The notes: a model not told the origin generated them from the sequence alone. A stretch of DNA of 64,000 nt from Pseudomonas sp. (GCF_002796985.1 NZ_PEKX01000008.1:248001-312000), one strand, 5' to 3'. Counted from the stretch's first letter, positions 45,966 through 58,699 are shown. Numbers and translations: made by a program.

Positions 45966-47102
45966 TTGACTAAGCCAGCCATACTTGCACTTGCCGACGG
46001 CAGCGTTTTTCGCGGTGAAGCCATCGGCGCCGACGGCCAGACCGTCGGAGAGGTGGTGTTCAACACCGCCATGACCGGCTACCAGGAAATCCTCACCGAT
46101 CCTTCCTACGCCCAACAGATCGTCACCCTGACCTACCCGCACATCGGCAATACCGGCACGACGCCCGAAGACGCCGAGTCGAACAAGGTCTGGGCCGCCG
46201 GCCTGATCATTCGTGACCTGCCGCTGCTTTCCAGCAGCTGGCGCGACAAGCAGTCCCTGCCGGACTACCTGAAAGAGAACGGCACCGTCGCCATCGCTGG
46301 CATCGACACCCGCCGCCTGACCCGCATCCTGCGCGAGAAGGGGTCGCAGAACGGCTGCATCCTAGTCGGCGACGACGCCACCGAGGAAAAAGCCCTTGAA
46401 CTGGCGCGCGGCTTCCCGGGCCTGAAAGGTATGGACCTGGCGAAAGTCGTTTCCTCCACCGAACGCTACGAATGGCGTTCCAGCGTGTGGAACCTGGAAA
46501 CTGACAGCCACCCGGATATCGCCGCCGCTGACCTGCCGTACCACGTGGTCGCCTACGATTTCGGCGTGAAGCTGAACATCCTGCGCATGCTGGTTGCCCG
46601 CGGCTGCCGCCTGACTGTCGTGCCGGCGCAGACCCCGGCCAGTGAAGTGCTCGCCCTGAACCCGGACGGCATCTTCCTCTCCAACGGCCCTGGCGACCCC
46701 GAGCCGTGCGACTACGCCATCCAGGCCATCCGCGAGTTCCTCGACACCGAGATTCCGGTCTTCGGCATCTGCCTCGGCCACCAGTTGCTGGCCCTGGCCT
46801 CCGGCGCCAAGACCCTGAAGATGGGTCACGGCCACCACGGTGCCAACCACCCGGTACAAGACCTGGACTCGGGCGTGGTGATGATCACCAGCCAGAACCA
46901 CGGTTTCGCGGTGGATGAAGGCAGCATGCCTGCCAACCTGCGCGCCACCCACAAGTCGCTGTTCGACGGCACCCTGCAGGGTATCGAGCGCACCGACAAG
47001 GTGGCCTTCAGCTTCCAGGGTCACCCGGAAGCCAGCCCTGGTCCGCACGACGTGGCTCCGCTGTTCGACCGCTTCATCGCGGCGATGGCCGAGCGCCGCT
47101 GA
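45966..47102 (+). CDS. carA: Carbamoyl-phosphate synthase small subunit
   Basis: A 378-residue glutaminase subunit supplying ammonia to CarB for arginine and pyrimidine synthesis. The amidotransferase nucleophile is in FGICLGHQ, and the His-Glu pair is in GHPEASPG. The start is a TTG at 45966 with GGGAGG 6 bases upstream; no ATG lies near. Starting there gives TKPAILALADGSVFRGEA, the family N-terminus. Transcription continues through leuE to carB. Confidence 0.96.
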   Translation: MTKPAILALADGSVFRGEAIGADGQTVGEVVFNTAMTGYQEILTDPSYAQQIVTLTYPHIGNTGTTPEDAESNKVWAAGLIIRDLPLLSSSWRDKQSLPDYLKENGTVAIAGIDTRRLTRILREKGSQNGCILVGDDATEEKALELARGFPGLKGMDLAKVVSSTERYEWRSSVWNLETDSHPDIAAADLPYHVVAYDFGVKLNILRMLVARGCRLTVVPAQTPASEVLALNPDGIFLSNGPGDPEPCDYAIQAIREFLDTEIPVFGICLGHQLLALASGAKTLKMGHGHHGANHPVQDLDSGVVMITSQNHGFAVDEGSMPANLRATHKSLFDGTLQGIERTDKVAFSFQGHPEASPGPHDVAPLFDRFIAAMAERR

Positions 47103-47130
47103 GTCCGAGCTCGAAAGAGAGGGAAAGAAG

Positions 47131-47787
47131 ATGATGCCGACCCTGGGAATCACCGACCTCTGGACCTACGTCCTGGGTACGTTGTTCATCGTCCTGCTGC
47201 CGGGGCCGAACTCGCTGTTCGTCCTCGCCACCGCCGCCCAGCGCGGCGTGGCTTCGGGCTATCGGGCGGCGAGCGCGGTGTTCCTCGGTGATGCGATCCT
47301 GATGTTCCTGTCGGCGCTGGGAATCGCCTCGGTGCTCAAGGCCGAGCCGATGCTGTTCCTGGGCCTGAAGTACGTCGGCGCTGCCTACCTGTTTTACCTG
47401 GGTATCGGCATGCTCCGCGGCGGCTGGCAGAAACTGCGCCAGCCGCTGGACGCGGCCGCCACGCCGGCCAAGGAAGTCGACGTCAACCAGCCGTTCCGCA
47501 AGGCGCTGCTGCTGAGCCTGTCCAACCCCAAGGCGATCCTCTTCTTCATTTCCTTCTTCATCCAGTTCGTCGACCCGGGTTACGCCTACCCCGGCCTGTC
47601 GTTCCTGGTGCTGGGCACGATCCTCGAGATCATCAGCGCCCTGTACCTGAGTTTCCTGATTTTCTCCGGTGTGCGTCTGGCGGCCTGGTTCCGTCGGCGG
47701 CAACGGCTGGCTGCCGGCGCCTCGAGTGGCGTCGGCGCCCTGTTCGTCGGCTTTGGCGTGAAGCTGGCCAGCGCAACCCTTTCCTGA
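47131..47787 (+). CDS. leuE: LysE/RhtB family exporter, LeuE-like
   Basis: A 218-residue inner-membrane exporter with about six spans and the family start (LGITDLWTYVLGTLFIVLLPGPNSLFVLATAAQRG). It most resembles leucine exporter LeuE. It sits between carA and carB, an arrangement known in pseudomonads. Its 19-bp spacing to carB suggests one operon. The link to carbamoyl phosphate is not evident. Confidence 0.85.
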   Translation: MMPTLGITDLWTYVLGTLFIVLLPGPNSLFVLATAAQRGVASGYRAASAVFLGDAILMFLSALGIASVLKAEPMLFLGLKYVGAAYLFYLGIGMLRGGWQKLRQPLDAAATPAKEVDVNQPFRKALLLSLSNPKAILFFISFFIQFVDPGYAYPGLSFLVLGTILEIISALYLSFLIFSGVRLAAWFRRRQRLAAGASSGVGALFVGFGVKLASATLS

Positions 47788-47806
47788 ATATTGCAACGAG
47801 AGTCCC

Positions 47807-51024
<3,218 letters not shown>

Positions 51025-51028
<4 letters not shown>

Positions 51029-51501
51029 GCAAATTTCCAATGACCGTCCAGGGCTCTCGCGCCCTGGAAGAAGAACTGAAGTACCTGAAAACCGTTCTGC
51101 GTCCGCAGATCACCCAGGCGATCGCCGAAGCGCGTGAACTGGGTGACCTCAAGGAAAACGCCGAATACCACGCCGCTCGTGAGCAGCAGGGCATGTCCGA
51201 GGCTCGTATCCGCGATATCGAGGCCAAGCTGTCCAATGCGCAGATCATCGACGTGACCACCATTCCGCACAGCGGCAAGGTGATCTTCGGCACCACCGTG
51301 GATATCGCCAACGTCGAGACCGACGAGACCGTGACTTACCAGATCGTCGGCGACGACGAGGCGGACATCAAGAACAGCAAAATCTCAGTCAACTCGCCGA
51401 TCGCCCGTGCGCTGATCGGCAAGACCGAGGGCGATGCCGTTCTGGTGAAGACTCCGGGCGGCGACGTCGAGTACGAGATCGTTGAAGTCCGCCACAGCTG
51501 A
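51025..51501 (+). CDS. greA: Transcript cleavage factor GreA
   Basis: A 158-residue protein that rescues backtracked RNA polymerase. The N-terminal coiled coil (GSRALEEELKYLKTVLRPQITQAIAEARELGDLKENAEYHAAREQQ) has the acidic tip. The FKBP-like domain ends SPIARALIGKTEGDAVLVKTPGG. The ATG overlaps the carB stop (ATGA). Confidence 0.97.
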
Positions 51502-51916
51502 TCGGCAATCCCTGAGCGCTGGCACCATCAGTTGGCTGCTGGCCCAGACATTCTGGGTTGGCGGCCTCTGGCTGTTGCAGTTCGTGGTGTTGCCTGCGCT
51601 GGACAAGATCGGCTTGGCGCCACTGCTGGTGGAGACCGTCGCTGACGGGCTGAAGCCGCTGTTGCTGGGCTTCGCCGGCTTCTGCGTGATGCTCCAGGCC
51701 CTGGTGCTCTGGCAGGCGCGCGGATTCGCTGCCTTCGTTCGCGAAACGCGAGGGCAGTTGCTGCTCACCGTGCTGGTGATGGTGGCGGCGTATTTCGTGG
51801 TGCGCCACGTAGCGCCGGACGCTCAGCGCTGGCTGCTGTTCAACTACCTGGTGGTGGCACTGTGCGGATTGCTGCTGGTGCTGCAGCCGGTGCCGGAACG
51901 GGAAGGACGGAGCTGA
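51482..51916 (+). CDS. DUF4149-type membrane protein (PA4754-like)
   Basis: A protein of up to 144 residues with four hydrophobic segments (ISWLLAQTFWVGGLWLLQFVVLPAL, LLLGFAGFCVMLQALVLWQ, LLLTVLVMVAAYFVV, WLLFNYLVVALCGLLLVLQPV). Function is unknown. No ATG is available; TTG at 51482 lies inside greA and overlaps its stop by 20 bases, so translation may be coupled. The start is uncertain, the gene itself is conserved in position. Confidence 0.75.
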   Translation: MKSATADRQSLSAGTISWLLAQTFWVGGLWLLQFVVLPALDKIGLAPLLVETVADGLKPLLLGFAGFCVMLQALVLWQARGFAAFVRETRGQLLLTVLVMVAAYFVVRHVAPDAQRWLLFNYLVVALCGLLLVLQPVPEREGRS

Positions 51917-51920
51917 CGCG

Positions 51921-51941
51921 GCGGAGCCTTGCCGGCTCCGC
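51921..51941. terminator. Hairpin between DUF4149 gene and yhbY
   Basis: A perfect 8-bp stem, GCGGAGCC / GGCTCCGC, with a 5-nt loop between convergent genes; no T tract. Confidence 0.55.
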
Positions 51942-51958
51942 GTTGCCGGTCTTGACTG

Positions 51959-52273
51959 TCAGAGGCCGCTGTAGCGGCTGATGTTCGACAGGTTCTTGTT
52001 CGGCTTGGGATTGCGGCGATAGATCAGCGCCATCTTGCCGATGCTCTGGACCAGTTCGCAGCTACCGTTCTGGCAGAGCTCATCGATCAGTGCGCGACGA
52101 TCGTCACGTTCGGTGATGCGGAATTGCACCTTGATCAGTTCATGATCGTTGAGCGCACGTTCAAGCTCGGCCATTACACCCTCCGACAGACCGTTTTCAG
52201 CAACGGTCAATACGGGTTTCAGGTGATGCCCGATAGATTTGAACTGCTTTTTCTGCTCCTGAGAGAGCGCCAT
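51959..52273 (-). CDS. yhbY: RNA-binding protein YhbY (CRM domain)
   Basis: A 104-residue CRS1-YhbY domain protein (LSQEQKKQFKSIGHHLKPVLTVAENGLSEGVMAELERALNDHELIKVQF) that binds pre-50S ribosomes. The GxxG loop typical of KH-like CRM domains reads QNGSCEL here. It is divergent from rlmE. Confidence 0.94.
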   Translation of the reverse strand: MALSQEQKKQFKSIGHHLKPVLTVAENGLSEGVMAELERALNDHELIKVQFRITERDDRRALIDELCQNGSCELVQSIGKMALIYRRNPKPNKNLSNISRYSGL

Positions 52274-52351
52274 AATCTGACCCCTGGGAAAAAGGCGGAT
52301 ATTCTACCCGAGTTTCGGTTATACCGGGATGCCGCTCAGACGAGGTAATAC

Positions 52352-52975
52352 GTGGCCCGTTCCAAGACTAGCCATCGCTGGCTGAAAGAACATTTCGACG
52401 ATCCGTACGTGAAGATGGCACAGCGCGACGGTTACCGCTCGCGCGCCAGCTACAAGCTGCTGGAAATCCAGGAGAAGGATCGCATCCTGCGCCCGGGCAT
52501 GACCGTGGTCGACCTCGGCGCCGCGCCGGGCGGCTGGTCGCAGGTCACCAGCCGGGTGATCGGCGACAAGGGAACTCTGATCGCGTCGGACATTCTGCCG
52601 ATGGACAGTATCCCGGACGTTACCTTCATCCAGGGTGACTTCACTGAGGACGTCGTGTTTGCTCAATTGCTCGAGGCCATCGGAGAAAATCCGGTAGACC
52701 TTGTGATTTCCGATATGGCCCCCAATATGAGTGGACTGCCCGCCGTGGACATGCCTCGTGCCATGTTCCTCTGCGAGCTGGCCCTGGACCTGTGCACGCG
52801 TGTGCTGCGTCCGGGGGGGGACTTCCTGATCAAGATTTTCCAGGGTGAGGGTTTCGACGCTTACCACAAGATGGTTCGCGAGAACTTCGAGAAGGTGCAG
52901 ATGCGCAAACCGCTGTCGTCCCGCGACCGATCGCGGGAGCAGTATCTGCTCGCACGAGGCTTTCGTGGCGCCTAG
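52352..52975 (+). CDS. rlmE: 23S rRNA 2'-O-ribose U2552 methyltransferase
   Basis: A 207-residue SAM-dependent enzyme (RrmJ/FtsJ). The SAM loop DLGAAPGGWSQV is near residue 55. The K-D-K-E tetrad regions are seen in RSRASYKLLEI, ISDMAPNMSG, GGDFLIKIFQGEG. Translation starts at GTG 52352 with GAGGT upstream. It is heat-inducible in other bacteria and followed by ftsH. Confidence 0.96.
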   Translation: MARSKTSHRWLKEHFDDPYVKMAQRDGYRSRASYKLLEIQEKDRILRPGMTVVDLGAAPGGWSQVTSRVIGDKGTLIASDILPMDSIPDVTFIQGDFTEDVVFAQLLEAIGENPVDLVISDMAPNMSGLPAVDMPRAMFLCELALDLCTRVLRPGGDFLIKIFQGEGFDAYHKMVRENFEKVQMRKPLSSRDRSREQYLLARGFRGA

Positions 52976-53167
52976 ACTGGAATGATTGGGCCGGCTATTG
53001 GTCTATGCCTTGCTGGTTTTGCTTGTGCCGGTGAAAGCCGGAGTTCATAAAGGGTTACAGACGGCGCCTGCCGCGCTGCAGGGGTTGTGTAGTAATTTTG
53101 GCCGGAAGGAGTCTGGCCGTCGTGAGAAGCGGTTTCCAGGGCGGAGCCGGCTTCAGAGGGTAGTCAA

Positions 53168-55093
53168 TTGAACGACATGGCAAAGAACCTGATTCTGTGG
53201 CTGATCATCGCGGCGGTACTCGTCACCGTGATGAACAACTTCTCCAGCCCGAGCGAGCCGCAGACGCTCAACTATTCCGACTTCATCCAGCAGGTGAAGG
53301 ACGGGAAGGTCGAGCGCGTAACCGTCGACGGCTATGTCATCACCGGCAAGCGCCAGGATGGTGACACCTTCAAGACCATCCGCCCGGCGATCCAGGACAA
53401 TGGCCTGATCGGCGACCTGGTCAACAACAACGTGGTTGTCGAAGGCAAGCAGCCTGAGCAGCAGAGCATCTGGACGCAGCTCCTGGTAGCGAGCTTCCCG
53501 ATCCTCGTGATCATCGCAGTCTTCATGTTCTTCATGCGCCAGATGCAGGGCGGCGGCGGCGGTCGCGGCGGCCCGATGAGCTTCGGCAAGAGCAAGGCTC
53601 GCCTGCTGTCGGAAGACCAGGTCAAGACCACCTTTGCCGACGTCGCTGGTTGTGACGAGGCCAAGGAAGAAGTCAGTGAGTTGGTAGAATTCCTCCGCGA
53701 TCCGGGTAAGTTCCAGCGCCTGGGCGGCCGAATTCCGCGTGGCGTATTGATGGTCGGCCCGCCCGGTACCGGTAAAACGCTGCTCGCCAAGGCGATTGCC
53801 GGTGAAGCCAAGGTGCCGTTCTTCACCATTTCCGGTTCAGACTTCGTGGAAATGTTCGTCGGCGTGGGCGCCTCACGCGTTCGCGACATGTTTGACCAGG
53901 CCAAGAAGCACGCCCCCTGCATTATCTTCATCGACGAGATTGACGCCGTCGGCCGCCATCGTGGCGCCGGCCTGGGTGGCGGTCACGACGAGCGCGAGCA
54001 GACCCTCAACCAGTTGCTGGTGGAGATGGACGGCTTCGAAATGAATGACGGCATCATCGTCATCGCCGCGACCAACCGTCCGGACGTACTCGACCCCGCA
54101 CTGCTGCGTCCGGGCCGCTTCGACCGTCAGGTAGTGGTCGGCCTGCCGGACATTCGCGGTCGCGAGCAGATTCTCAAAGTGCACATGCGCAAGGTTCCGC
54201 TGGGCGACAATGTCGACCCGGCTGTGATCGCGCGCGGCACTCCGGGCTTCTCCGGCGCCGACTTGGCCAACCTGGTCAACGAAGCTTCGCTGTTCGCTGC
54301 CCGCTCCAACAAGCGCATCGTCGATATGCGTGAGTTCGAGCTGGCCAAGGACAAGATCATGATGGGCGCCGAGCGCAAGACCATGGTCATGTCCGAGAAG
54401 GAGAAGAAGAACACCGCGTTCCACGAAGCCGGCCACGCCATCGTTGGTCGTCTGGTTCCGGAGCACGATCCGGTCTACAAGGTTTCCATCATCCCGCGTG
54501 GCCGTGCCCTGGGCGTGACCATGTTCCTGCCGGAAGAGGATCGCTACAGCCTGTCCAAGCGCGCCTTGGAAAGCCAGATCTGCTCGCTATTTGGCGGTCG
54601 TATCGCTGAAGAGATGACCCTGGGCTTCGAAGGGGTGACCACCGGTGCCTCCAACGACATCATGCGTGCCACTCAATTGGCGCGAAACATGGTCACCAAG
54701 TGGGGGCTGTCGGAGAAGCTCGGCCCGCTGATGTACGCGGAAGAGGAGGGCGAAGTTTTCCTTGGTCGTAGCGCGGGTGGCCAGCACTCCAGTATCTCTG
54801 GCGAGACGGCCAAGCTGATCGACCAGGAAGTGCGTCGCATCATCGATGACTGCTACGGCATCGCCAAGCGCCTGTTGGAAGAGAACCGCGACAGGCTCGA
54901 TATGATGGCCGACGCGCTGATGAAGTACGAAACCATCGACGCCGACCAGATCGACGACATCATGGCCGGCCGCACACCGCGCGAGCCGCGTGATTGGCAG
55001 GGGGGGGGCTCCGGTTCCTCCGGCAATGCTGCCGCACCGCGTGACGACGGTCGCCAGGAAAACCCGATTGGCGGGCCCGCCGGCGAACACTGA
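53168..55093 (+). CDS. ftsH: ATP-dependent zinc metalloprotease FtsH
   Basis: A 641-residue membrane-bound AAA+ protease. Two spans (LILWLIIAAVLVTVM and LLVASFPILVIIAVFMFFM) enclose a periplasmic loop. Walker A GPPGTGKT, Walker B IIFIDEIDAVG and the zinc site HEAGH follow. It degrades membrane proteins and short-lived regulators. GAGGG is better spaced to the TTG at 53168 than to the ATG 9 bases later; the start could be either. The 192-bp gap before it shows no gene. Confidence 0.97.
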   Translation: MNDMAKNLILWLIIAAVLVTVMNNFSSPSEPQTLNYSDFIQQVKDGKVERVTVDGYVITGKRQDGDTFKTIRPAIQDNGLIGDLVNNNVVVEGKQPEQQSIWTQLLVASFPILVIIAVFMFFMRQMQGGGGGRGGPMSFGKSKARLLSEDQVKTTFADVAGCDEAKEEVSELVEFLRDPGKFQRLGGRIPRGVLMVGPPGTGKTLLAKAIAGEAKVPFFTISGSDFVEMFVGVGASRVRDMFDQAKKHAPCIIFIDEIDAVGRHRGAGLGGGHDEREQTLNQLLVEMDGFEMNDGIIVIAATNRPDVLDPALLRPGRFDRQVVVGLPDIRGREQILKVHMRKVPLGDNVDPAVIARGTPGFSGADLANLVNEASLFAARSNKRIVDMREFELAKDKIMMGAERKTMVMSEKEKKNTAFHEAGHAIVGRLVPEHDPVYKVSIIPRGRALGVTMFLPEEDRYSLSKRALESQICSLFGGRIAEEMTLGFEGVTTGASNDIMRATQLARNMVTKWGLSEKLGPLMYAEEEGEVFLGRSAGGQHSSISGETAKLIDQEVRRIIDDCYGIAKRLLEENRDRLDMMADALMKYETIDADQIDDIMAGRTPREPRDWQGGGSGSSGNAAAPRDDGRQENPIGGPAGEH

Positions 55094-55102
55094 GAGTACT
55101 GA

Positions 55103-55972
55103 ATGAGTTCGTTGTACCACCCGACCCGGTTGCCTTGCGGCAACCGGGTTCTTGATTTAAGCCGCCCGCACGTCATGGGCATCCTCAATGTCACCCCTGA
55201 CTCCTTCTCCGATGGTGGGCGCTTCAATCAGCACGATGCCGCTTTGCGTCATGCGGCGGAGATGGTCGCGGCCGGAGCGACGCTGATCGATATCGGCGGC
55301 GAGTCGACTCGTCCGGGCGCGCGCGTGGTTTCGCCCACCGAGGAGCTGGAGCGCGTCGCACCGGTTGTCGAGGCGATCGCTCGGGAGCTGGACGTGGTGA
55401 TTTCGGTGGATACGTCCACTCCGGCGGTCATGCGCGAGACGGCTCGCCTTGGTGCCGGATTGATCAACGATGTGCGCTCCCTGCAGCGAGATGGCGCGCT
55501 GGACGCTGCTCTCGATACCGGGCTTCCGGTATGCCTGATGCATATGCGAGGCGAGCCGGGCAGCATGCAGGATGACCCGCGGTATGCAGACATTCTTCAG
55601 GAGGTTCGTGGCTTCCTCGCAGAGCGTATTGCAGCGTGCGAATCCGTGGGCATTGCCCGAGATCGGATAGTGCTCGATCCTGGTTTCGGTTTTGCCAAGA
55701 CCCAGAATCACAACCTGAACCTGTTCCGGCAGATGGACCGGTTGAGGGAGCTGGGCTGCCCGATGCTGGTTGGTGTCTCGCGCAAGAGCATGATCGGCCG
55801 AGCGCTCGGGCGGGAGGTGCGAGAGCGCCTGTTCGGTAGTCTCGCGCTGGCGGCTTTGGCAGTCGCCAGGGGAGCCAGCATCATCCGCGTTCACGATGTC
55901 GCTGAGACCGTGGATGTGGTTCGAATGATTCACGCAGTGGAAAGTGCAACGGAAGAGAGGATGCCCGCATGA
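55103..55972 (+). CDS. folP: Dihydropteroate synthase
   Basis: A 289-residue folate-pathway enzyme joining p-aminobenzoate to the pterin; the sulfonamide target. Signatures are MGILNVTPDSFSDGGRF and IDIGGESTRPGA near the N-terminus, with the phosphate-site LVGVSRKSMIG. It starts 9 bases after ftsH and overlaps glmM by 4. Confidence 0.97.
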   Translation: MSSLYHPTRLPCGNRVLDLSRPHVMGILNVTPDSFSDGGRFNQHDAALRHAAEMVAAGATLIDIGGESTRPGARVVSPTEELERVAPVVEAIARELDVVISVDTSTPAVMRETARLGAGLINDVRSLQRDGALDAALDTGLPVCLMHMRGEPGSMQDDPRYADILQEVRGFLAERIAACESVGIARDRIVLDPGFGFAKTQNHNLNLFRQMDRLRELGCPMLVGVSRKSMIGRALGREVRERLFGSLALAALAVARGASIIRVHDVAETVDVVRMIHAVESATEERMPA

Positions 55973-57306
55973 GCAGGAAGTATTTCGGTACCGATGGAAT
56001 CCGCGGACGCGTTGGTACGCCGCCGATCACGCCGGACTTCGTGCTCAAGTTGGGTTGGGCCGTGGGGATGGCCTTCCGTCAGCAAGGCAAGTGCCGCGTG
56101 TTGGTAGGCAAGGACACGCGGATTTCCGGCTACATGTTCGAGTCCGCGCTGGAGGCAGGGCTCTCCGCTGCCGGTGCTGACGTGATGTTGCTCGGCCCCA
56201 TGCCGACTCCGGGTATCGCCTACCTGACCCGCACCTTCCACGCCGAAGCGGGGATCGTCATCAGCGCCTCGCACAACCCGCATGACGACAATGGCATCAA
56301 ATTCTTCTCAGGCCAGGGCACCAAGTTGCCTGACGAGGTCGAGCTGATCATCGAGGAGTTGCTCGATGCGCCGATGACGGTGGTCGAGTCCGCGCGCCTG
56401 GGCAAGGTGTCTCGGATCAACGACGCTGCTGGTCGCTACATCGAGTTCTGCAAGAGCAGCGTGCCGTCGAACACCAGCTTCGCAGGTTTGCGTATTGCTC
56501 TCGACTGCGCCCATGGCGCGACCTACAAGATCGCTCCGAACGTATTTCGCGAGTTGGGCGCCGAGGTGTTCGTCATCGGTGCTGAACCTAATGGTCTGAA
56601 CATCAACGACAACTGTGGCTCCACTCATATGGGGGCGCTGCAGGAGGTCGTGCTGGCACAGCATGCCGATATCGGTATCGCCTTCGACGGTGATGGTGAC
56701 CGGGTGATGATGGTCGACCATACGGGGGCAATCATTGATGGTGACGAGATTCTTTATCTCATCGCCCGCGATATGCTCGATCGCGGCAAGCTGCATGGCG
56801 GTGTAGTCGGGACGCTGATGAGCAACCTGGGGTTGGAGCTCGCTCTGCAGGAGCTGCATATTCCCTTTGCCCGCGCCAAGGTCGGAGATCGCTACGTGAT
56901 GTCAGAGCTGCAGTCGCGCAACTGGCAGTTGGGCGGCGAGAACTCCGGCCACGTGGTCTGCTGCCAGCACACTACAACGGGGGATGCGATCATCGCGGCG
57001 CTGCAGGTGCTGATGGCGCTGAAAACTCGCGGCCAGAACCTCGCCGAGGCGCGCATGGGTATTCGCAAGTGCCCGCAGGTGTTGATCAATGTGCGCTTTG
57101 CAGGTGGTGTTGATCCGCTGGAACATCCTGCGGTGAAGGAGGCCTGCGCCAAGGTGACCGAGGAAATGGCGGGTCGCGGCCGCGTCCTGCTGCGCAAGTC
57201 TGGTACTGAGCCTTTAGTGCGGGTGATGGTTGAGGGTGGCGATGAGGCTCGCGTTCGCGCCTATGCCGAGCAGTTGGCGAAGGTCGTTACAAAGGTATGT
57301 GCTTGA
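55969..57306 (+). CDS. glmM: Phosphoglucosamine mutase
   Basis: A 445-residue enzyme making glucosamine-1-phosphate for peptidoglycan and lipopolysaccharide. The N-terminal YFGTDGIRGRVG, active-site phosphoserine in VISASHNPHDDNG (about residue 101), metal loop FDGDGDRVM and C-terminal RKSGTEPLVRVMVEG are all present. It is coupled to folP through ATGA. Confidence 0.98.
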   Translation: MSRKYFGTDGIRGRVGTPPITPDFVLKLGWAVGMAFRQQGKCRVLVGKDTRISGYMFESALEAGLSAAGADVMLLGPMPTPGIAYLTRTFHAEAGIVISASHNPHDDNGIKFFSGQGTKLPDEVELIIEELLDAPMTVVESARLGKVSRINDAAGRYIEFCKSSVPSNTSFAGLRIALDCAHGATYKIAPNVFRELGAEVFVIGAEPNGLNINDNCGSTHMGALQEVVLAQHADIGIAFDGDGDRVMMVDHTGAIIDGDEILYLIARDMLDRGKLHGGVVGTLMSNLGLELALQELHIPFARAKVGDRYVMSELQSRNWQLGGENSGHVVCCQHTTTGDAIIAALQVLMALKTRGQNLAEARMGIRKCPQVLINVRFAGGVDPLEHPAVKEACAKVTEEMAGRGRVLLRKSGTEPLVRVMVEGGDEARVRAYAEQLAKVVTKVCA

Positions 57307-57371
57307 TTTCTCTTGTCAGTTCCAAAATCGTCGAGTAACATCTGCGCCCACTTTGCTCAGCGAGGTACAGC

Positions 57372-58127
57372 ATGCGTCGACCCTTAGTGGCCGGTAATTG
57401 GAAAATGCACGGTACCCACTCCAGCGTAACGGAGCTGATCAAAGGTCTACGTCAACTGGCTCTTCCCACGGGTGTCGATGTGGCGGTGTTTCCGCCCTGT
57501 CTGTACATCAGTCAGGTCGTTCAAGGTCTGAATGGGAAGTCGGTTGCCGTTGGCGCGCAGAATTGCGCGACTGAGCCGATGCAGGGTGCCTTGACGGGCG
57601 AGGTTGCAGCCAGTCAGTTGGCGGATGCAAATTGCTCCCTGGTACTGGTTGGTCATTCCGAGCGTCGCCTGATCCTGGGTGAGAGTGATGGTGTGATCAG
57701 TCGCAAGTTTGCGGCGGTTCAGTCGTGTGGCCTGGTGCCGATCCTGTGCGTGGGTGAAACCCGTGAGCAGCGAGAGGCGGGCAAGACTCTTGAGGTTGTC
57801 GGGCGCCAATTGGGCTCGGTGATCGAAGATCTAGGTGTCGGGGCTTTTTCCCGCGCCGTTGTGGCTTACGAGCCGGTGTGGGCGATTGGGACGGGGCTGA
57901 CGGCTTCTCCCGAGCAAGCCCAGGAAGTGCATGCGGCGATTCGCGCGCAGATCTCGGCGGAAAACGCAGAGGTGGCTCGCGGCCTTCGTCTCCTGTACGG
58001 CGGTAGTGTCAAGGCCGCCAACGCTGTCGAGCTTTTCGGCATGCCGGATATCGATGGGGGGCTCATTGGTGGAGCTTCCCTGAATGCAGATGAGTTCGGT
58101 GCGATCTGTCGCGCCGCAGGAAACTGA
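57372..58127 (+). CDS. tpiA: Triosephosphate isomerase
   Basis: A 251-residue TIM barrel of glycolysis. Active-site groups are Lys in GNWKMHG, His in VGHSERR and Glu in AYEPVWAIGTG; the phosphate loop is LYGGSVKAANA. GCGAGG precedes the ATG. secG begins 2 bases after the stop. Confidence 0.97.
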   Translation: MRRPLVAGNWKMHGTHSSVTELIKGLRQLALPTGVDVAVFPPCLYISQVVQGLNGKSVAVGAQNCATEPMQGALTGEVAASQLADANCSLVLVGHSERRLILGESDGVISRKFAAVQSCGLVPILCVGETREQREAGKTLEVVGRQLGSVIEDLGVGAFSRAVVAYEPVWAIGTGLTASPEQAQEVHAAIRAQISAENAEVARGLRLLYGGSVKAANAVELFGMPDIDGGLIGGASLNADEFGAICRAAGN

Positions 58128-58129
58128 AG

Positions 58130-58522
58130 ATGTTGGAAACAGTTGTAATCGTGATTCACCTGCTGATGGCGCTGGGTCTGGTTGTGCTGGTCCTGCTTCA
58201 GCAAGGCAAAGGTGCTGACGCTGGTGCGTCGTTTGGTGCGGGTGCTTCGGGTACTGTTTTCGGTAGCCAGGGCTCTGCTACCTTCCTGAGTCGTTTCACC
58301 GCTGTCCTCGCTGCAGTTTTTTTCATTACCAGCTTGGGTTTAGCGTATTTTGCTAAAGAAAAAGCTGATATGATTCGTCACGTCGGACTTCCTGATCCGG
58401 CAGTGATGGAGCAGAAGCAGGAACAAGCTCCGGCAGCAAATGATGTGCCGGGCGCGCAAGGGCAGCCTCAAGCCCCTGCAGGCGGTAACGGTGACGTTCC
58501 GGCAGCTCCTGAGCAGAAGTAA
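58130..58522 (+). CDS. secG: Protein translocase subunit SecG
   Basis: A 130-residue inner-membrane component of SecYEG. Two membrane spans (VVIVIHLLMALGLVVLVLL and FLSRFTAVLAAVFFITSLGLAYF) surround the conserved QQGKGADAGASFGAGASGTVFGSQG. A Pro/Gln/Ala-rich cytoplasmic tail follows. Confidence 0.96.
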   Translation: MLETVVIVIHLLMALGLVVLVLLQQGKGADAGASFGAGASGTVFGSQGSATFLSRFTAVLAAVFFITSLGLAYFAKEKADMIRHVGLPDPAVMEQKQEQAPAANDVPGAQGQPQAPAGGNGDVPAAPEQK

Positions 58523-58538
58523 GCAGGCAAGAGTTTTT

Positions 58539-58624
58539 GCCGAGGTGGTGGAATTGGTAGACACGCTACCTTGAGGTGGTAGTGGCCATAGGCTGTAGGG
58601 GTTCGAGTCCCCTCCTCGGTACCA
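58539..58624 (+). tRNA. tRNA-Leu (GAG)
   Basis: An 86-base type II tRNA with a long variable arm. The acceptor stem is GCCGAGG/CCTCGGT with encoded ACCA. The anticodon stem CTACC/GGTAG encloses TTGAGGT, giving anticodon GAG. The T loop reads GTTCGAGTC. Confidence 0.96.
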
Positions 58625-58631
58625 TATACGG

Positions 58632-58654
58632 AAGGCCCGCTGTGCGGGCCTTTT
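58632..58654 (+). terminator. Terminator after tRNA-Leu
   Basis: A perfect stem AAGGCCCGC / GCGGGCCTT with a 3-nt loop and T residues, 8 bases after the tRNA. Confidence 0.88.
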
Positions 58655-58670
58655 CGTTTAGGAGTTTCGG

Positions 58671-58699
58671 TTGACCTTGAAGGGGCTCAACCGTATAAT
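58671..58699 (+). promoter_or_regulatory. Sigma-70 promoter of tRNA-fMet
   Basis: TTGACC (58671-58676) and a perfect TATAAT (58694-58699) are 17 bp apart. Transcription would start about 58706, 10 bases before the mature tRNA. Confidence 0.85.

Noticed and set aside
52976..53167. A 61-codon ORF (52986-53171) between rlmE and ftsH
   Set aside because: No ribosome site or conserved look is visible, and it overlaps the ftsH start. The gap is more likely leader or promoter sequence.
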